From: Teratosphaeria epicoccoides
Taxonomy: Eukaryota; Ascomycota; Dothideomycetes; Mycosphaerellales; Teratosphaeriaceae
DNA: 64,000 nt
Assembly (NCBI GenBank): GCA_021401465.1
Contig: JADDMT010000019.1
Location: 344,374 to 408,373, forward strand
Reading direction: 5' to 3'
How positions within the stretch are numbered: the stretch's first letter is position 1; each line of letters begins with the position of its first letter. Of this stretch, positions 43,390 to 53,882 are shown piece after piece. Below the pieces are notes generated by a model. The model did no database searches, had not been told where the DNA came from, and saw only the letters and a list, made by a program, of their open reading frames with translations. The position numbers were made by a program, and so were the translations under genes.

Positions 43390-44787
43390 ATGAACGGCAA
43401 CCAAGGTCCTCCGCCTGCGATTCCAGGATTTTACTACGATGCAGAAAAGAACAAATACTTCAGGATCCAAGCGGATCACAAGCTTCTCAACCCAAATTCG
43501 AAGTACAGCGCTTCCAAAGCCAACAAAGATGCGCATGAGAGGAAGAAGCGCAGACGAGTCGAGCGTGATGAAGCCGTCAAGTCGAGGCAGACTGTTGGTC
43601 GAAAGACTATAATGGACCGGTGCTTGGCTTCCACCGGCTTCACTCTGAACCGAGAGATGGGCAGCCGTGATGCTGCGCTTGAAAGGACCGACGGTCATGC
43701 TTTCTATGTATCACAAATGCGCTCTGCTCGAATTCATGTGGCGCCGCCCAACGAAAGCTGCAGACTCGGGACTTTGCATGATGTGGCGAGGACTGAAGAT
43801 GGTGGAGCAATGGTTGCCTTCAATCATGGCAATGGATCGAGTCTCTATCGAATGCCGAAGTTTGAGCTGGAAAGAGGTACCGAGCAGACCGTCTCCCTTC
43901 GACCAAATGACGACAAAAGGCCCCTGGCGGCGTTCAACAGTACGATGGTGAGCTTGCACGTCGGAACGTCGTTACCTCTTGAAGGCGTGATAGGTGGCTC
44001 TCAATGCACCACCGTCACCCGTGAATCAAAGGATCCGGGCAATCTGTTCACCACCTCCTTCGACCACTCTCATTTCACGTTTCTGAGACTTGGGCCGAGG
44101 GACAGCTATATCTGGGCTTCTGCAGCCAAGGCCGGTCGCACAGCTGTCAGCGGCACGGGCTATGTCTATGTTGTTCAGGTAGCCAGCGGCGATGGCAAGG
44201 TCGAGAGCAAGCTCAACATCCCAGGTCAATCGCGAACTGCGGATTGGATGGATGGCAACACAGTCGTGTTCGGAGTTGGCAGTAACGATGAGGTACAGAA
44301 AAGCCATCGCAAGCAACGTGTGACTTCACATGGCGTACACCTATGGGATCTACGCTCGTCTGGAACAGCTCTGAGGCTCAAGCGTATGAAGCCAGTCACT
44401 GGACTGAAAACATGCAAAACATCGCAACTGCTCGTCTCGGACAATCATCGGATCAATCTCTTCGATCTGCGATACGAGAAGGAACCCGTTCTCCACTGGA
44501 ACCATCGGCACCAAGGACCACAGTTACAGTTCGACGTCATGATCAGTGGCAGCATTGTGGCTGCACTGGACGCGGACAACAATGTTCAAACTTACAGTCT
44601 TCGCAGCGGCACAAGAATTGCCGCGTTACAGCGACCGCCCAATTCGACCCGAAAGGTGGACTATTACAGTCGTGAACCGCTAATGGGCACGGTGAGATGG
44701 ACGGAAGATGACACCACGTTGCAGGCTTGTCAAGGTGACAGCTTGATCATGTGGAGCTTTGGTGGCATGGCGGACGATGAGGATTGA
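43390..44787 (+). CDS. DCAF4-like WD40-repeat protein
   Basis: An intronless 465-aa protein. The N-terminal IPGFYYDAEKNKYFRI (about residues 11-26) is the hallmark of DCAF4/WDR21-type proteins. A basic, helical segment follows (HERKKRRRVERDE), then a WD40-type beta-propeller with imperfect repeats to the end (HGVHLWDLRSSGTAL, HRINLFDLRYEKEP, DSLIMWSFGG). The WDxR-like LWDLR and LFDLR boxes are those that mediate DDB1 binding in CUL4 ubiquitin-ligase receptors. It is therefore probably a DDB1-CUL4 substrate adaptor, as inferred from family. The tail is acidic (GGMADDED). Confidence 0.82.
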   Translation: MNGNQGPPPAIPGFYYDAEKNKYFRIQADHKLLNPNSKYSASKANKDAHERKKRRRVERDEAVKSRQTVGRKTIMDRCLASTGFTLNREMGSRDAALERTDGHAFYVSQMRSARIHVAPPNESCRLGTLHDVARTEDGGAMVAFNHGNGSSLYRMPKFELERGTEQTVSLRPNDDKRPLAAFNSTMVSLHVGTSLPLEGVIGGSQCTTVTRESKDPGNLFTTSFDHSHFTFLRLGPRDSYIWASAAKAGRTAVSGTGYVYVVQVASGDGKVESKLNIPGQSRTADWMDGNTVVFGVGSNDEVQKSHRKQRVTSHGVHLWDLRSSGTALRLKRMKPVTGLKTCKTSQLLVSDNHRINLFDLRYEKEPVLHWNHRHQGPQLQFDVMISGSIVAALDADNNVQTYSLRSGTRIAALQRPPNSTRKVDYYSREPLMGTVRWTEDDTTLQACQGDSLIMWSFGGMADDED

Positions 44788-44906
44788 TTTTCTCAGAGAC
44801 AACTGGACGCTCATACCACGCAGCGGCGATGCGCCTCAAGGCTTGCCTGACTTCGGGGGGTTGACGCTCGGGATATCGGAGCCAGTCGCGACCTACACAA
44901 CGGATG

Positions 44907-45871
44907 TCAGGATAATGCATCCATATGAGTCTGGAGCGTTGAGCTTACAGTGGCTCCAGCATCAACGGTCAGAACATGTCCCGTTATCCACCTCGCCTCA
45001 TCGCCCGCCAGGAAGCGCACAGAAGCTCCGACATCCCAACCCGTCCCTTCGACCTTCAGCAGTGATCGGCTCTTGCGGGACTCACGAGCTTCGGGTGTCA
45101 TGCCTGATCTGTACATCATCGGCGTGTACACCATGCCTGGACATACACAATTGACGCGGATGCCTTGTTCGGCGTGATGAGAGGCCATGGCTCGAGTCAT
45201 GTTCTGGCCCGCGACTATCAGCTGGAGAAAGGAGAGGTTGAACGGACTTGACCTACGACGACGGCGCCCTTGCTAGTCGGATAGAGGAGATGAGGATTCC
45301 CACCGCGTATACCGGCGACGGAAGCGATGTTGACAATACTGCCTTTCCACTGCTCGCCACCGCTCTTAATCATCTCTGGGATGGCATACTTCGCCATCTG
45401 CGATGTAATCAGCCACCCACAGCTACAAAACGTCAGCGACGTCATGAGCGAACGACTCACAATCACCATACTCCCGACATTGATCTCCATCCCCTTGGCC
45501 CACTCCCCCATATCCACCTCCACCGCCGTGCCCTCCGCCCCACCCACCCCAACAACATTAACCAGAATGTCTAACCTCCCAAACTTCTCCACAGCAGTCT
45601 TCACCACACTCTTCGCATCATTCTCATCGGTGACATTGGCTTTGACTGCTATAGCTTTGCCTACATTACCATCTGCCTCGATCATCGATACCGTGCGGTC
45701 TGCTAATTCGACTTCGAGATCGACGCAAACAACTGAGGCGCCGGCTTCGGCGAGCAGAATCGCTGAGGCGCGACCGTTGCCGATGCCGTTGTCGAGGGCT
45801 CCGGCGCCGGTGACGATTGCGACGCGGGAGGTAAGGGAGCGGGTTGGGCGAGTGGGCGGTTCTGCGGTCAT
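44907..45871 (-). CDS. Short-chain dehydrogenase/reductase
   Basis: Three exons, 45871-45461, 45397-45257 and 45203-44907, with introns of 63 and 53 bp (donors GTGAGT and GTAGGT), give 282 aa. The first intron is a multiple of three and has no stop, so the unspliced frame also reads through; splicing is supported because it restores the family stretch NVGSMVI-MAKYAIPEM. Classical SDR features are present: cofactor site VTGAGALDNGIGNGRA, the NNAG-type region LVNVVGVGG, catalytic Ser in NIASVAG, and YPTSK with the catalytic Tyr and Lys. After it come CVCPGMVYTPM and WITGHVLTVDAG. It reduces or oxidises a small alcohol/ketone with NAD(P); the substrate is unknown. Convergent with the DCAF4-like gene, 119 bp apart. 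Confidence 0.9.
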
Positions 45872-46659
45872 GGTTGGTTTGTTACATCGGTCGGCGTTTG
45901 GGGCCGGTAGCGGATAATAGGTTTGTGGTTGGAGATGGAGCTTGAGGAGGGGTTGGTAGAGTGGGATCCGAGGGAGGAAATGGATGTATGAAATTTTGGA
46001 GTCTAATGAAGTCTGTGTACACAGATCTAGGTCACTGTCCCATTGTGATGTATCTTATTGAAGCGGACGAGGGAGTTTGAGCTCCATTCTGCTCGGACTG
46101 GATCGCACACGCGACATCAGACTGCATCCAGGCCACGCTACACTGATCATGTTGGGAAAATGATTTTCTCCATTCAGGCCTGCTTGACCATGCCCCTGCG
46201 TCCCACTCCTGAAGTCAGACTTGCCGGAGGGTAAGCGGTGCGCGTTGCCGTCGCAGTCGGATATTCAGCAGCGCTCGCGATAGCTTTACCTATTCAAGCA
46301 TCGTTGCCGACGTTCGTGAGCCTGACATGCCATATGAGCTCCTTCAGAAACGCCGCCCTCCTGGTCCCACTTCTGAAGGAGATGTCTGCCACACGGCTTC
46401 CCGGCGTGAAGGCACCGCCGGAGTCTCACGGGTTCACGCATGCCAGCTGTCTCCAATGTTGTGTGCTGATGAGGTGGCAGGGTCACGGCCAGCGTGATGG
46501 GGCCATATAAGCGATGCGGTTGAGTCAGCTCCCGCGGCGTAGCGCGATGAAGCACTGTGCAGCCCCAATGTGGTGATAACGACATCGGCAGTGGCGAACG
46601 AGCCACAGCCAAGCCTTACGAGCTCCGAGGCGGTGCGCTGTTGGGAGCGAGTGTGAGAT
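45872..46659. other. Intergenic, between SDR start and transposon relic
   Basis: About 790 bp that should hold the SDR promoter. Open frames at 46238-46510 (plus) and 46612-46286 (minus) overlap each other and have no recognised motif. Confidence 0.4.
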
Positions 46660-47379
46660 TACTACTGAGTTTTCGACTTTCGGACTTCACTTCGTGTTTT
46701 CACATGGTATTGTCGCTATTGTGACTGTAAACGCAGCGCAAATATCACAGGATTGTGTATCCTGTGATTGTATAGTGAAGTGTCCTCTGATTGTATAGTA
46801 AAGTAATGTTAGTAGGTATAACTATTTTCGATTATGGCGCCTTCTTCGCTATTACCATGCTATCTACCTACACTGTTTGACGACTCCTCTACTAAGATAC
46901 TAGCGATACTACTACTAACATAGCCTAATAGTAAGTATTCGCAGTGTATTTGTGCTAGTATTTAGCTAACAGAGCCTTTAGATTACGCAAGCCGACTACC
47001 TCTAGCTCCCATGACTTCTAGTATATTAGTTAGTCTAGAACATGGTCACAATCTCATCGTCTACTACTACCTTTATGCCCTGATTCACTAGTATATTCAT
47101 GCGCTTACTCGTAACACCCTATCTTGCTAATTGCTCCGCGAGTGTCCTGCAAGTAAGAGAAACCTGTGCGGCTCTCTCTATTTCTTCTACTATCTCATCT
47201 TGCATCTTGCTAGCCTCTACCTATTTGACAATCTGCTCCCGCCATGATTCCCAATCGATTATAGAAGGTCGTGGCATCGTTTTAGGGTACTGCACATGTG
47301 AATTGACACGATATTGATGGAGTTATAGATGCAAGAAGGTATGGAGGCCTGAAGCCCGAAAGTCGAAAGTTCAGAAGTT
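46660..47379 (-). mobile_element. Decayed DNA transposon (MITE-like), RIP-like mutation
   Basis: Imperfect 30-bp inverted ends, 46660-46689 and 47350-47379, match at 25 of 30 positions around a core TTTCGACTTTCGG; two of the mismatches are adjacent transitions. The sequence TA lies at both outer borders, consistent with a TA target site though not exact. The inside is TA-rich. From 47277 leftward an ATG opens MPRPSIIDWESWREQIVK, then stop codons (TAG, TAG, TAG, TAA) interrupt an otherwise readable protein. The opening resembles the Clr5-type DNA-binding N-terminus found in some fungal elements, but that is weak. Stops where CAG or TGG would be expected suggest repeat-induced point mutation. 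At 720 bp it is a deleted, non-autonomous copy. Confidence 0.55.
46746..46766. repeat. Subterminal hairpin in the transposon relic
   Basis: CACAGGAT and ATCCTGTG form an 8-bp perfect inverted repeat around a 5-bp loop. The motif TGATTGTATAGT follows twice, near 46764 and 46788, making a short subterminal direct repeat. Confidence 0.7.
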
Positions 47380-47923
47380 ACTTGATAACTGCACACATGC
47401 TCCGAATCGCGCACGGTGTCCGATGCCGCGGGCGCTACCCAGGTATCTCCCTAGGTAGCTTTGCACTTGAGCCGATGACCACATCATCTTAGCCGTGTCA
47501 AAGCATTCTTCCCTGTCTAGAACGGAAATTCTCCCTGAGCACAGAGTCTTCGTTCGTGTGCCGCGCACACATATTGTGCCCATCGCGTTGCTCACGAACA
47601 TACGAAAGTGGCGGGAACTGGAGTCGTGGTGTCGGAGCATTACTATGGCCTACGTGCAATAACATACGCCTTCCCTCTGCGCGAGGACGATCTAGAACAA
47701 CAAAGAGCAAGAGCCAGGAAGACGGGCAAGCGCGTTCGAACAAGAGTGTTTGCGAGCATTTGAGCCAACATAGCAATCTTCAAACAATAAATTACGTATA
47801 CTCCCCTAAGAATTGGCCGATAGAGACCTCAGGATACATTACCCACGCAGTCGCGAATGAACCCAGACCATAACTCCCGTCCCAAGGAATTGCTACCGAA
47901 AGACTCCAGGATCAGCACCGAGA
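47380..47923. promoter_or_regulatory. Promoter region of the Na+/H+ antiporter
   Basis: About 540 bp between the transposon relic and the antiporter start. No gene is evident. The insertion therefore lies roughly half a kilobase upstream of the antiporter start and may have shortened or altered its upstream control region. Confidence 0.4.
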
Positions 47924-49998
47924 ATGCCTACCCTCGAGATCGTCAATTTCAACATCGTCTGCGCGACGCTTGGAGGTTTCATCACCGTCTTCGGTCTGGT
48001 ATCCTACCTGTTGAAGGAGAAATTCTACCTGTCTGAAGCTCTCATTTCAACTCTCGCTGGAGTTGTATTTAGTCCGCACGCCACGAATTTCCTGAGACCG
48101 CTGCAATACGCCAATGGAAGCGAAGTCAGCCTCGAAACGATCACGCTGTACTTTGCGCGTCTGGTGCTTGGAGTCCAGCTGGTGTTGGCTGGCGTGCAGC
48201 TGCCTAGCAAGTACCTGAAGAAAGAATGGAAGAGCCTCAGCTTGCTGTTGGGCCCGGGAATGACGATCATGTGGATTTCGACTTCGCTACTTGTGTGGGC
48301 GCTGGTGCCGAATATCAACATTCTATTCGCCCTGGCTGTGGGAGCTAGTGTCACGCCCACGGACCCGATCTTGAGCAACAGCATTGTTAAGGGCAAGTTT
48401 GCCGACAAGAACATTCCGCCAAAGCTGCAAAAGATCATCATTGCTGAATCTGGAGCTAACGATGGACTCGGATATCCGTTTCTGTTTCTGGCACTCTTCC
48501 TCATGAAGTACACGAATTTTGATGGTTACGGCAATGTACCTGGCGGTGGTGGGAAAGCCATCGCGATGTGGTTTTACGAAACTTGGTGCTATGAGATCTT
48601 GCTTTCAGTGGCCTATGGCGCGCTCGTAGGATGGCTGGCCAAGGAGCTATTGCATTGGGCAGAGGAAAGACGCTATGTGGACCGAGAATCATTTCTCGTT
48701 TTTGCCATCACCCTTGCTGTAAGCCTGTTCCCATCGTCTCCTGAAAGCTTGACCTGATGATTGCCGGGTAGCTCTTTATCGTAGGCACAGTGGGCATGAT
48801 CGGTTCTGACGACGTCCTGGCTTGTTTCATTGCCGGCAACGCCTTTACCTGGGACGATTGGTTCCGATTAGAAACACAGGACGATAGTCTGCAACCGACC
48901 ATAGACATGCTGCTGAACGTCGCGATCTTTATGTGGTTCGGAGCTGTTTGCCCGTGGCATCAATTCGTGTCGAACGAGGTGGTTCCGATCTATCGGCTTA
49001 TCCCGCTCGGCATTCTGGTCCTACTCCTCAGACGCTTACCGATGGTGCTTGGATTTCACAAGGCTATTCATCAAATCGAGGAAGTCCGCCATGCATTGTT
49101 CGTTGGCTTTTTTGGACCCATTGGAGTATCTGCCATCTTCTACCTGTACGTCTCACGAGAGTTCTTGCGGGAGATCACAGACACCTATGGTGCCGCACGA
49201 CCGGATGCCGCCCGGCTGTCTGAAGTGCTGAACGTGGTGATCTGGTTCCTCGTAGTCTGCTCGATCTTCGTCCACGGCCTCTCGGTCCCGCTTGGCAAAC
49301 TTGGCTTCTATCTTCCGCGCACGATCAGCAATGCAATCTCATCAGAGCGTCAATCCACCGCGCCCAGCATGACAAGTGGTGATGACGCTGACGAGCCTCG
49401 GACTTACCATCTTAGCGCTCGTGCTGCTAACGAGGAGAGATCGATGTTGCGTTCGTTCAGACGCAGGCTGACGACCAGTGAGCGCGGCCCAGCAGATCCG
49501 AATCAGTCGAACAGCTGGATGCCCGAAAGCTTGAAGAGGTTTGGTAGATCCATCGTCAATGACATTAAAAGGCCACACGGCGCGACCGTGCACCAGAAGA
49601 AGCACAGCCCTTCTGCAGGAAATGAAGGTGCGGATGATGATGATGATGACATTGGCGAGTCAAGCTCAAACGATGATCAAGGGGGCGCATACCCTCATAT
49701 CTCACGTCCGCGGAATCCTAGAGTCATCGGCCATGCTATAAAGGCTGTACCGAATACAAATGATGCCGAGGGAAATCTCGGTCAAGATGAGGATGGGCCT
49801 CGCGTATGTACCATGAGTCCCGGAGCCACACCAGCCAGAGGATACAGCCCAGCTATTCCAGGCACACCTGTCACGCCCGGCGGCGGGCAGGCAGGCTGGC
49901 ACAGGAGTATCAGATTTGGCGATGAGCGCTCTGCTCCTATGCCTAGTCCAAGGATATCGAGACCGCCGAGTCCGAGCATGAGACGAGAAGAAGGCTAG
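47924..49998 (+). CDS. Plasma-membrane Na+/H+ (K+/H+) antiporter, Nha1/Sod2 family
   Basis: Exons 47924-48718 and 48772-49998 with a 53-bp intron (GTAAGC..GGTAG) give 673 aa. The first ~430 residues form the membrane domain with 12 or so helices, including VTPTDPILSNSIVKGKFADK and the ESGANDGLGYPFLFL segment with the ND pair needed for ion exchange in this family. The intron falls just before LFIVGTVGMIGSDDVL. The C-terminal ~240 residues are cytosolic and disordered, with a DDDDDD run encoded by a GAT/GAC microsatellite near 49634 and several SP/TP sites. Nha1/Sod2 exports Na+ and K+ in exchange for H+ at the plasma membrane and controls salt tolerance and pH. Confidence 0.93.
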
Positions 49999-50505
49999 AC
50001 GAACAGACCAGAAGACTCTTCGGACGTGGAGAATGATAGGTGGACTTGATGAAGGCATGTTCAGTGTGCTTTCTGACTCATTTGCGAAGTTCTCACGAAG
50101 TGAAAGTTCCAATCATCCCTTTTGATCACAAACACGTCGGCCTCATAGCGACAACATCTCTGCAATTGCTCACGTGGCAGCCATCTCATCGAGCGCATGC
50201 TTGCGCAAAAAGCGGTATGATTCAACCTAGTATATCATAGCGGCGGAACAACGCCGTCACACAACGCTCTGCAGCCAATCAGAGAGCACTTGATTATGCC
50301 CCGCGCCAGCCGACGAGAGTTTGGAGACCGCGGGGCAGAGCAATAAACAAGGTGTTGCCTGCGCTCAGTCTTGCTCTTGACCTCGCTCCTCCCTTATCTA
50401 CGCCCTCGTACTCACTCGACAGCAGAACCAACGACCGCAGTACATCATTTCCCTCACCTCCGGGCCATCAACTACCCCCCATATACCTCACCACCAACCA
50501 TCAAC
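49999..50505 (+). promoter_or_regulatory. Promoter of the Cys-Pro repeat gene, with CCAAT box
   Basis: A CCAATCAG element at 50275-50282 sits 231 bp before the ATG, a usual distance for the fungal CCAAT-binding complex. The 130 bp before the ATG are strongly pyrimidine-rich, as in highly expressed fungal genes. In Aspergillus the CCAAT-binding complex is involved in iron/heme and redox control; a link here is inference. Confidence 0.45.
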
Positions 50506-51078
50506 ATGGCCACCGCCCAGATCTGCCCCGTCGTCGGCACCACCACCACTGTCCTTCCCCCCAACCACCCGTCCTACGACGAGACCAACCCGGAACTCCG
50601 CTGCCCAGTCACGAACGCCAAGGTCGGTCATCACGACCACAACTTGATCCACAGCCATCCAAGTGCTCCGAGCATCCCGAACGACAAAGCGGAGGCGAAG
50701 GATGCCACGGCTTGCCCGGCGTTGAAGAACGCGAAGAAGGAGGTCGGCGTTGTGGATGCGACGTGCCCGGTTGTGGGACCGGTCAGTGCTGTGTTGCCGC
50801 CGGAGCATCCTGCTTTGAAGGGTAAGTTTTGAGTGTGGGCAGGTGGGGTGAGCAGTGGTGTTGTCTGCTGTTGCTTTTGGTTGGTTGTGGTTAGGATGCG
50901 TTTTGGAGCATATTGTTGCTGACTGCTGAGAGTAGAGCAGGAGAGCGGTCAGATCTGCCCCGTTACGAATGCCACGCTTCAGCATCACGAGGGTAAGATT
51001 CACTCGCACCCGAGCGTGGCGAAGGATGCGCCGGTTGCGAAGTGCCCGGTGGCTGGGAACATGATCCCGAATGCATAG
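50506..51078 (+). CDS. Duplicated Cys-Pro/His repeat protein, putative heme or metal binder
   Basis: Exons 50506-50821 and 50936-51078, with a 114-bp intron (GTAAGT..AGTAG), give 152 aa. The protein is two copies of one module. Each has CPVVG, then LPP(N/E)HP, then CPVTNA, then a His-rich segment ending IHSHPS, then a final CP. All six cysteines (7, 33, 70, 87, 113, 142) are followed by proline, the Cys-Pro heme-regulatory motif. There is no signal peptide or membrane helix, so it is probably cytosolic. I do not recognise a named family. The gene is convergent with SelO, 124 bp away. Heme or metal binding is inference from motif layout. The intron lies near the start of module B's second CP motif. 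Confidence 0.8.
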
Positions 51079-51202
51079 AGCGGGATGTCTGGATGACGAA
51101 GTGGTTGAGATGGCGAGAGGATGAGCGGATACGATTTTGATAAAACAACAATACCAAGAGAAGAGCGCAAGACGTTCCTAAATCGTATTCCCCCCACAAC
51201 GC

Positions 51203-53164
51203 TTAGGAACTACAAGAACACTGCATCGCCCTCTGATACCTCGGCACATCCCCGCACCACCTCTCCTCCTCCTTCTCATCGCCACCCCACCGCTCCTCAA
51301 AAGGATTCAGCGTCATCTCCATGACCCGCCCCAGAACCTCTCTCTCCCCCTTCTTCTCTATCCTCTCAATCAACTCATCCAACACCCAAGACCTAGGAAC
51401 AAACTTCGGATTGACTTGCCGCATCGCCGCAAATCGGCCCTCATCAGCCGGGTCGCCCCAGTCCTCCAGCACACGCGCCCGATACCGGTCAAGCCACTCC
51501 GCGATCTGCGCTCGCGCGTCCTCTTCGCTGCCTGCAAGGCCGGTAAGCCCTTCGTGGTGGAAGAAGCGCCCAGCAACCTCCTGCCTCTTCTCTTCTGTTT
51601 CAAGCTCGGAGGTCTTGATGTGGGACAACCGGCGGAAGGCATGATTGAAGTCCAATTCCAGCTTCTCCAACAAATCCAGCAGATCCGAATACAGGACCTC
51701 GAAATCCCCATCCTTAGCATTTTCTTCGCTTGCAGGTTTGCACGTCTTCAATCCCAGCCGCGCAGTCATCAGCCTCTTGTACTCAGCCATGAACACAGCC
51801 TGGTACTCCTCACCCGTCTCCTCGATTATAGTCTCCGCCCTCTTAATCAACTCATCCGCGCGATCTTTCCGCACACCTTCCTTCGCGAACTCCGCGTCAT
51901 CGCACCAGGGTCCAGAGCCCAGCAGCTCGCCGAGCGCTTCGCCGAGACGCACGAGGTTCCACCAGATAATGCTTGGCTGGTTTTTGTAGGAATATCGCAG
52001 CATGTGGTCGTCATGATTGGGAGTGTAGTTGGGATCGAAGTTGTCCAGAAATGCGAACGGGCCGAAGTCGATCGACAGCCCGAAAATGGAGGTGTTGTCA
52101 GTATTCAGCACGCCGTTGGTGAACGCGTAGGCTTGCCACCACGCGACCATTTTCGCATTCCGGCGTGCGATCTCGCGGTAGAGACGGGCGTAGCGGTTTT
52201 GCAAGTGCTCATTCTCGCCTTGATTCTCTTCCTTGGGCACGCCTGTGCCAGGCGGGACGATGTCGTCGATGTCGTCTAGCTTTGCCTTGGCGACCAGCTT
52301 GTCCCAGCCACCAAATACCTCTTCAGCAGCATAATCAGCCAGGTTGCGAATCAGCTGTCGGTCGCCTCGCGAGCGTGCTAGGTCGAAAGTGCCGAACCGC
52401 AACCATGTCTGCGCGAATCGTGCCACAATCGCGCCCGGCTCAGTCATCTCTCGTCTCACTCGCGCCTCAGGTGCCAATGTCAAACTCAACGCCCGGGTCG
52501 TCGGGATCCCTAAAGCATTGAGCGCCTCACTTACAACAAATTCCCGAATGCTGCTTCTGGCCACCGCCCTCCCATCAGCGAACCGCGAGTAAGGCGTCTT
52601 GCCCGCACCCTTCAGCTGCAGCTCATATCGCTCTCCCGTCGTCGGATTCGTCGTCTCGAACAACGTTATCGCTCGTCCATCACCAAGCTGGCCAGCCCAC
52701 TGTCCAAACTGGTACCCGCCATAGCATTGCGCCCAAGGATAGATTGTCTTGTCGTCCGGCTCTTGCCCCTCGGGTAGCGTAATGATCCGCCTGCCTGACA
52801 CTGTGTTTTTGAAGTCATCCGTCTCAATAGTTGCGGGATCGATGGCCAGATCTGTGAGCGCTGCTTTCGATACGCCTACCAATTCCGTCTTCTCAAATGA
52901 CTCGGGTCGGACATATGTGTATGCCGCCTCCTTCACCAATCGAGGTCCTAACTTGTGCCTTTCGGCCTTATGCGACGACGCTGGCGTCGGGTATGCCGCA
53001 TCCGGTGGTAGTCTGAGAGTGAAGCTGTTGCTCTTAGGCAGATCGCGTATGTTGAATTTTTGCTGGCTACCGTTCACGGCGCCGTTGTGTAGCTGATTCG
53101 CCATCTGCGAGAGTCGGGCGGATGTGACTTGCGAGCGGGTTCGCTGCAGACCCTGCCGGAGCAT
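51203..53164 (-). CDS. FMP40: SelO/Fmp40-family mitochondrial protein AMPylase
   Basis: A protein pseudokinase of the SelO (YdiU/UPF0061) family, 653 aa from this start. The nucleotide-site signature GGYQFGQWAGQLGDGRA, the basic loop GAGKTPYSRFADGRAVARSS, and the metal-binding NTDNTSIFGLSIDFGPF are intact. SelO transfers AMP to protein Ser/Thr/Tyr and affects redox signalling; yeast Fmp40 is mitochondrial. The tail ends CSCSS, with Cys at the position where vertebrate SelO has selenocysteine three residues from the end. The frame is open to 53242, but that start gives a hydrophobic N-terminus, whereas ATG 53164 gives an Arg-rich mitochondrial presequence (MLRQGLQRTRSQVTSARLSQ). The gene is intronless in this reading. 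Confidence 0.9.
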   Translation of the reverse strand: MLRQGLQRTRSQVTSARLSQMANQLHNGAVNGSQQKFNIRDLPKSNSFTLRLPPDAAYPTPASSHKAERHKLGPRLVKEAAYTYVRPESFEKTELVGVSKAALTDLAIDPATIETDDFKNTVSGRRIITLPEGQEPDDKTIYPWAQCYGGYQFGQWAGQLGDGRAITLFETTNPTTGERYELQLKGAGKTPYSRFADGRAVARSSIREFVVSEALNALGIPTTRALSLTLAPEARVRREMTEPGAIVARFAQTWLRFGTFDLARSRGDRQLIRNLADYAAEEVFGGWDKLVAKAKLDDIDDIVPPGTGVPKEENQGENEHLQNRYARLYREIARRNAKMVAWWQAYAFTNGVLNTDNTSIFGLSIDFGPFAFLDNFDPNYTPNHDDHMLRYSYKNQPSIIWWNLVRLGEALGELLGSGPWCDDAEFAKEGVRKDRADELIKRAETIIEETGEEYQAVFMAEYKRLMTARLGLKTCKPASEENAKDGDFEVLYSDLLDLLEKLELDFNHAFRRLSHIKTSELETEEKRQEVAGRFFHHEGLTGLAGSEEDARAQIAEWLDRYRARVLEDWGDPADEGRFAAMRQVNPKFVPRSWVLDELIERIEKKGEREVLGRVMEMTLNPFEERWGGDEKEEERWCGDVPRYQRAMQCSCSS

Positions 53165-53882
53165 GAAACAGGATGGAGGTGAGTAGCGAAAGATTGCAAT
53201 GAGAAGAGGGAGGATGGAATACAAGATCAACTTACGAAGCATGCAGTAGTGGCAAGATGGAGAGTGGTTAGATTACAAACACAGTCGTTACTTGGTTCTA
53301 CACAAAGCGCACCTCATCCTGACGCCCGGATGTGTAGGTCGCGAGATGCATGCCAATTGATGTCATCCTCGAGGTGGTCCATGTGGCGATGTCGCCCGGC
53401 GATCCGTCAACGATGATCCGTCCTTCACATGCTCCCATCGCCCATCGGATACTTGCCTCCCACCACAGCACGACAGTCCCGATCGACCACAGGTCACAGA
53501 CATTCCAGCCTCCAGCCCAGTCGATAGTTCACCATGAAAGGTGTCCACTAACAAGTACCACCTCCTCGCAACCCTCTACATCACCACCACTGGAGCAGCA
53601 TGCTGGCAAGTGCATCGACAGCCCTACAACACAGTCATCAAATGGGAGAAACATGAGATCGTCTTCAAAAGCACCACGCTTAGTGCCGCCATCGCAGACC
53701 TAGTAATGGGCGGTGGCGTCAATGAGCGAAGAAGCATAGAGACCTGAAGCCTCATTCTTGATCTTTTTGATATCAGAGACGGTCCCATATACAATAATCA
53801 TCTAATTATATCAGCGACCGCAGAGGTACTCAGACACACATCCGGAGATCGTTTGCATAATCGTCGAAAGCGGCGCAAGCCT
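53165..53882. other. Intergenic, with a possible tiny disrupted gene
   Basis: Between the SelO start and the thioesterase stop. At 53534 a well-placed ATG (CACCATGAAAGG) is followed by only four codons. One base out of frame, from 53541 to 53747, a 68-codon frame reads on with one possible membrane segment (LLATLYITTTGAACW). This looks like a small gene with a one-base frameshift, or chance. See findings. Confidence 0.35.

Noticed and set aside
45327..45917. 196-codon rightward frame over the SDR gene
   Set aside because: Thr/Ser/Pro-rich shadow of the leftward exon 1; no own motif.
51416..52279. 287-codon rightward frame in SelO
   Set aside because: Antisense to an unambiguous conserved enzyme.
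53165..53242. GTAAGT near the SelO upstream ATG as a 5' intron
   Set aside because: The only acceptors available do not preserve the frame from that ATG; the downstream ATG 53164 is the simpler start.
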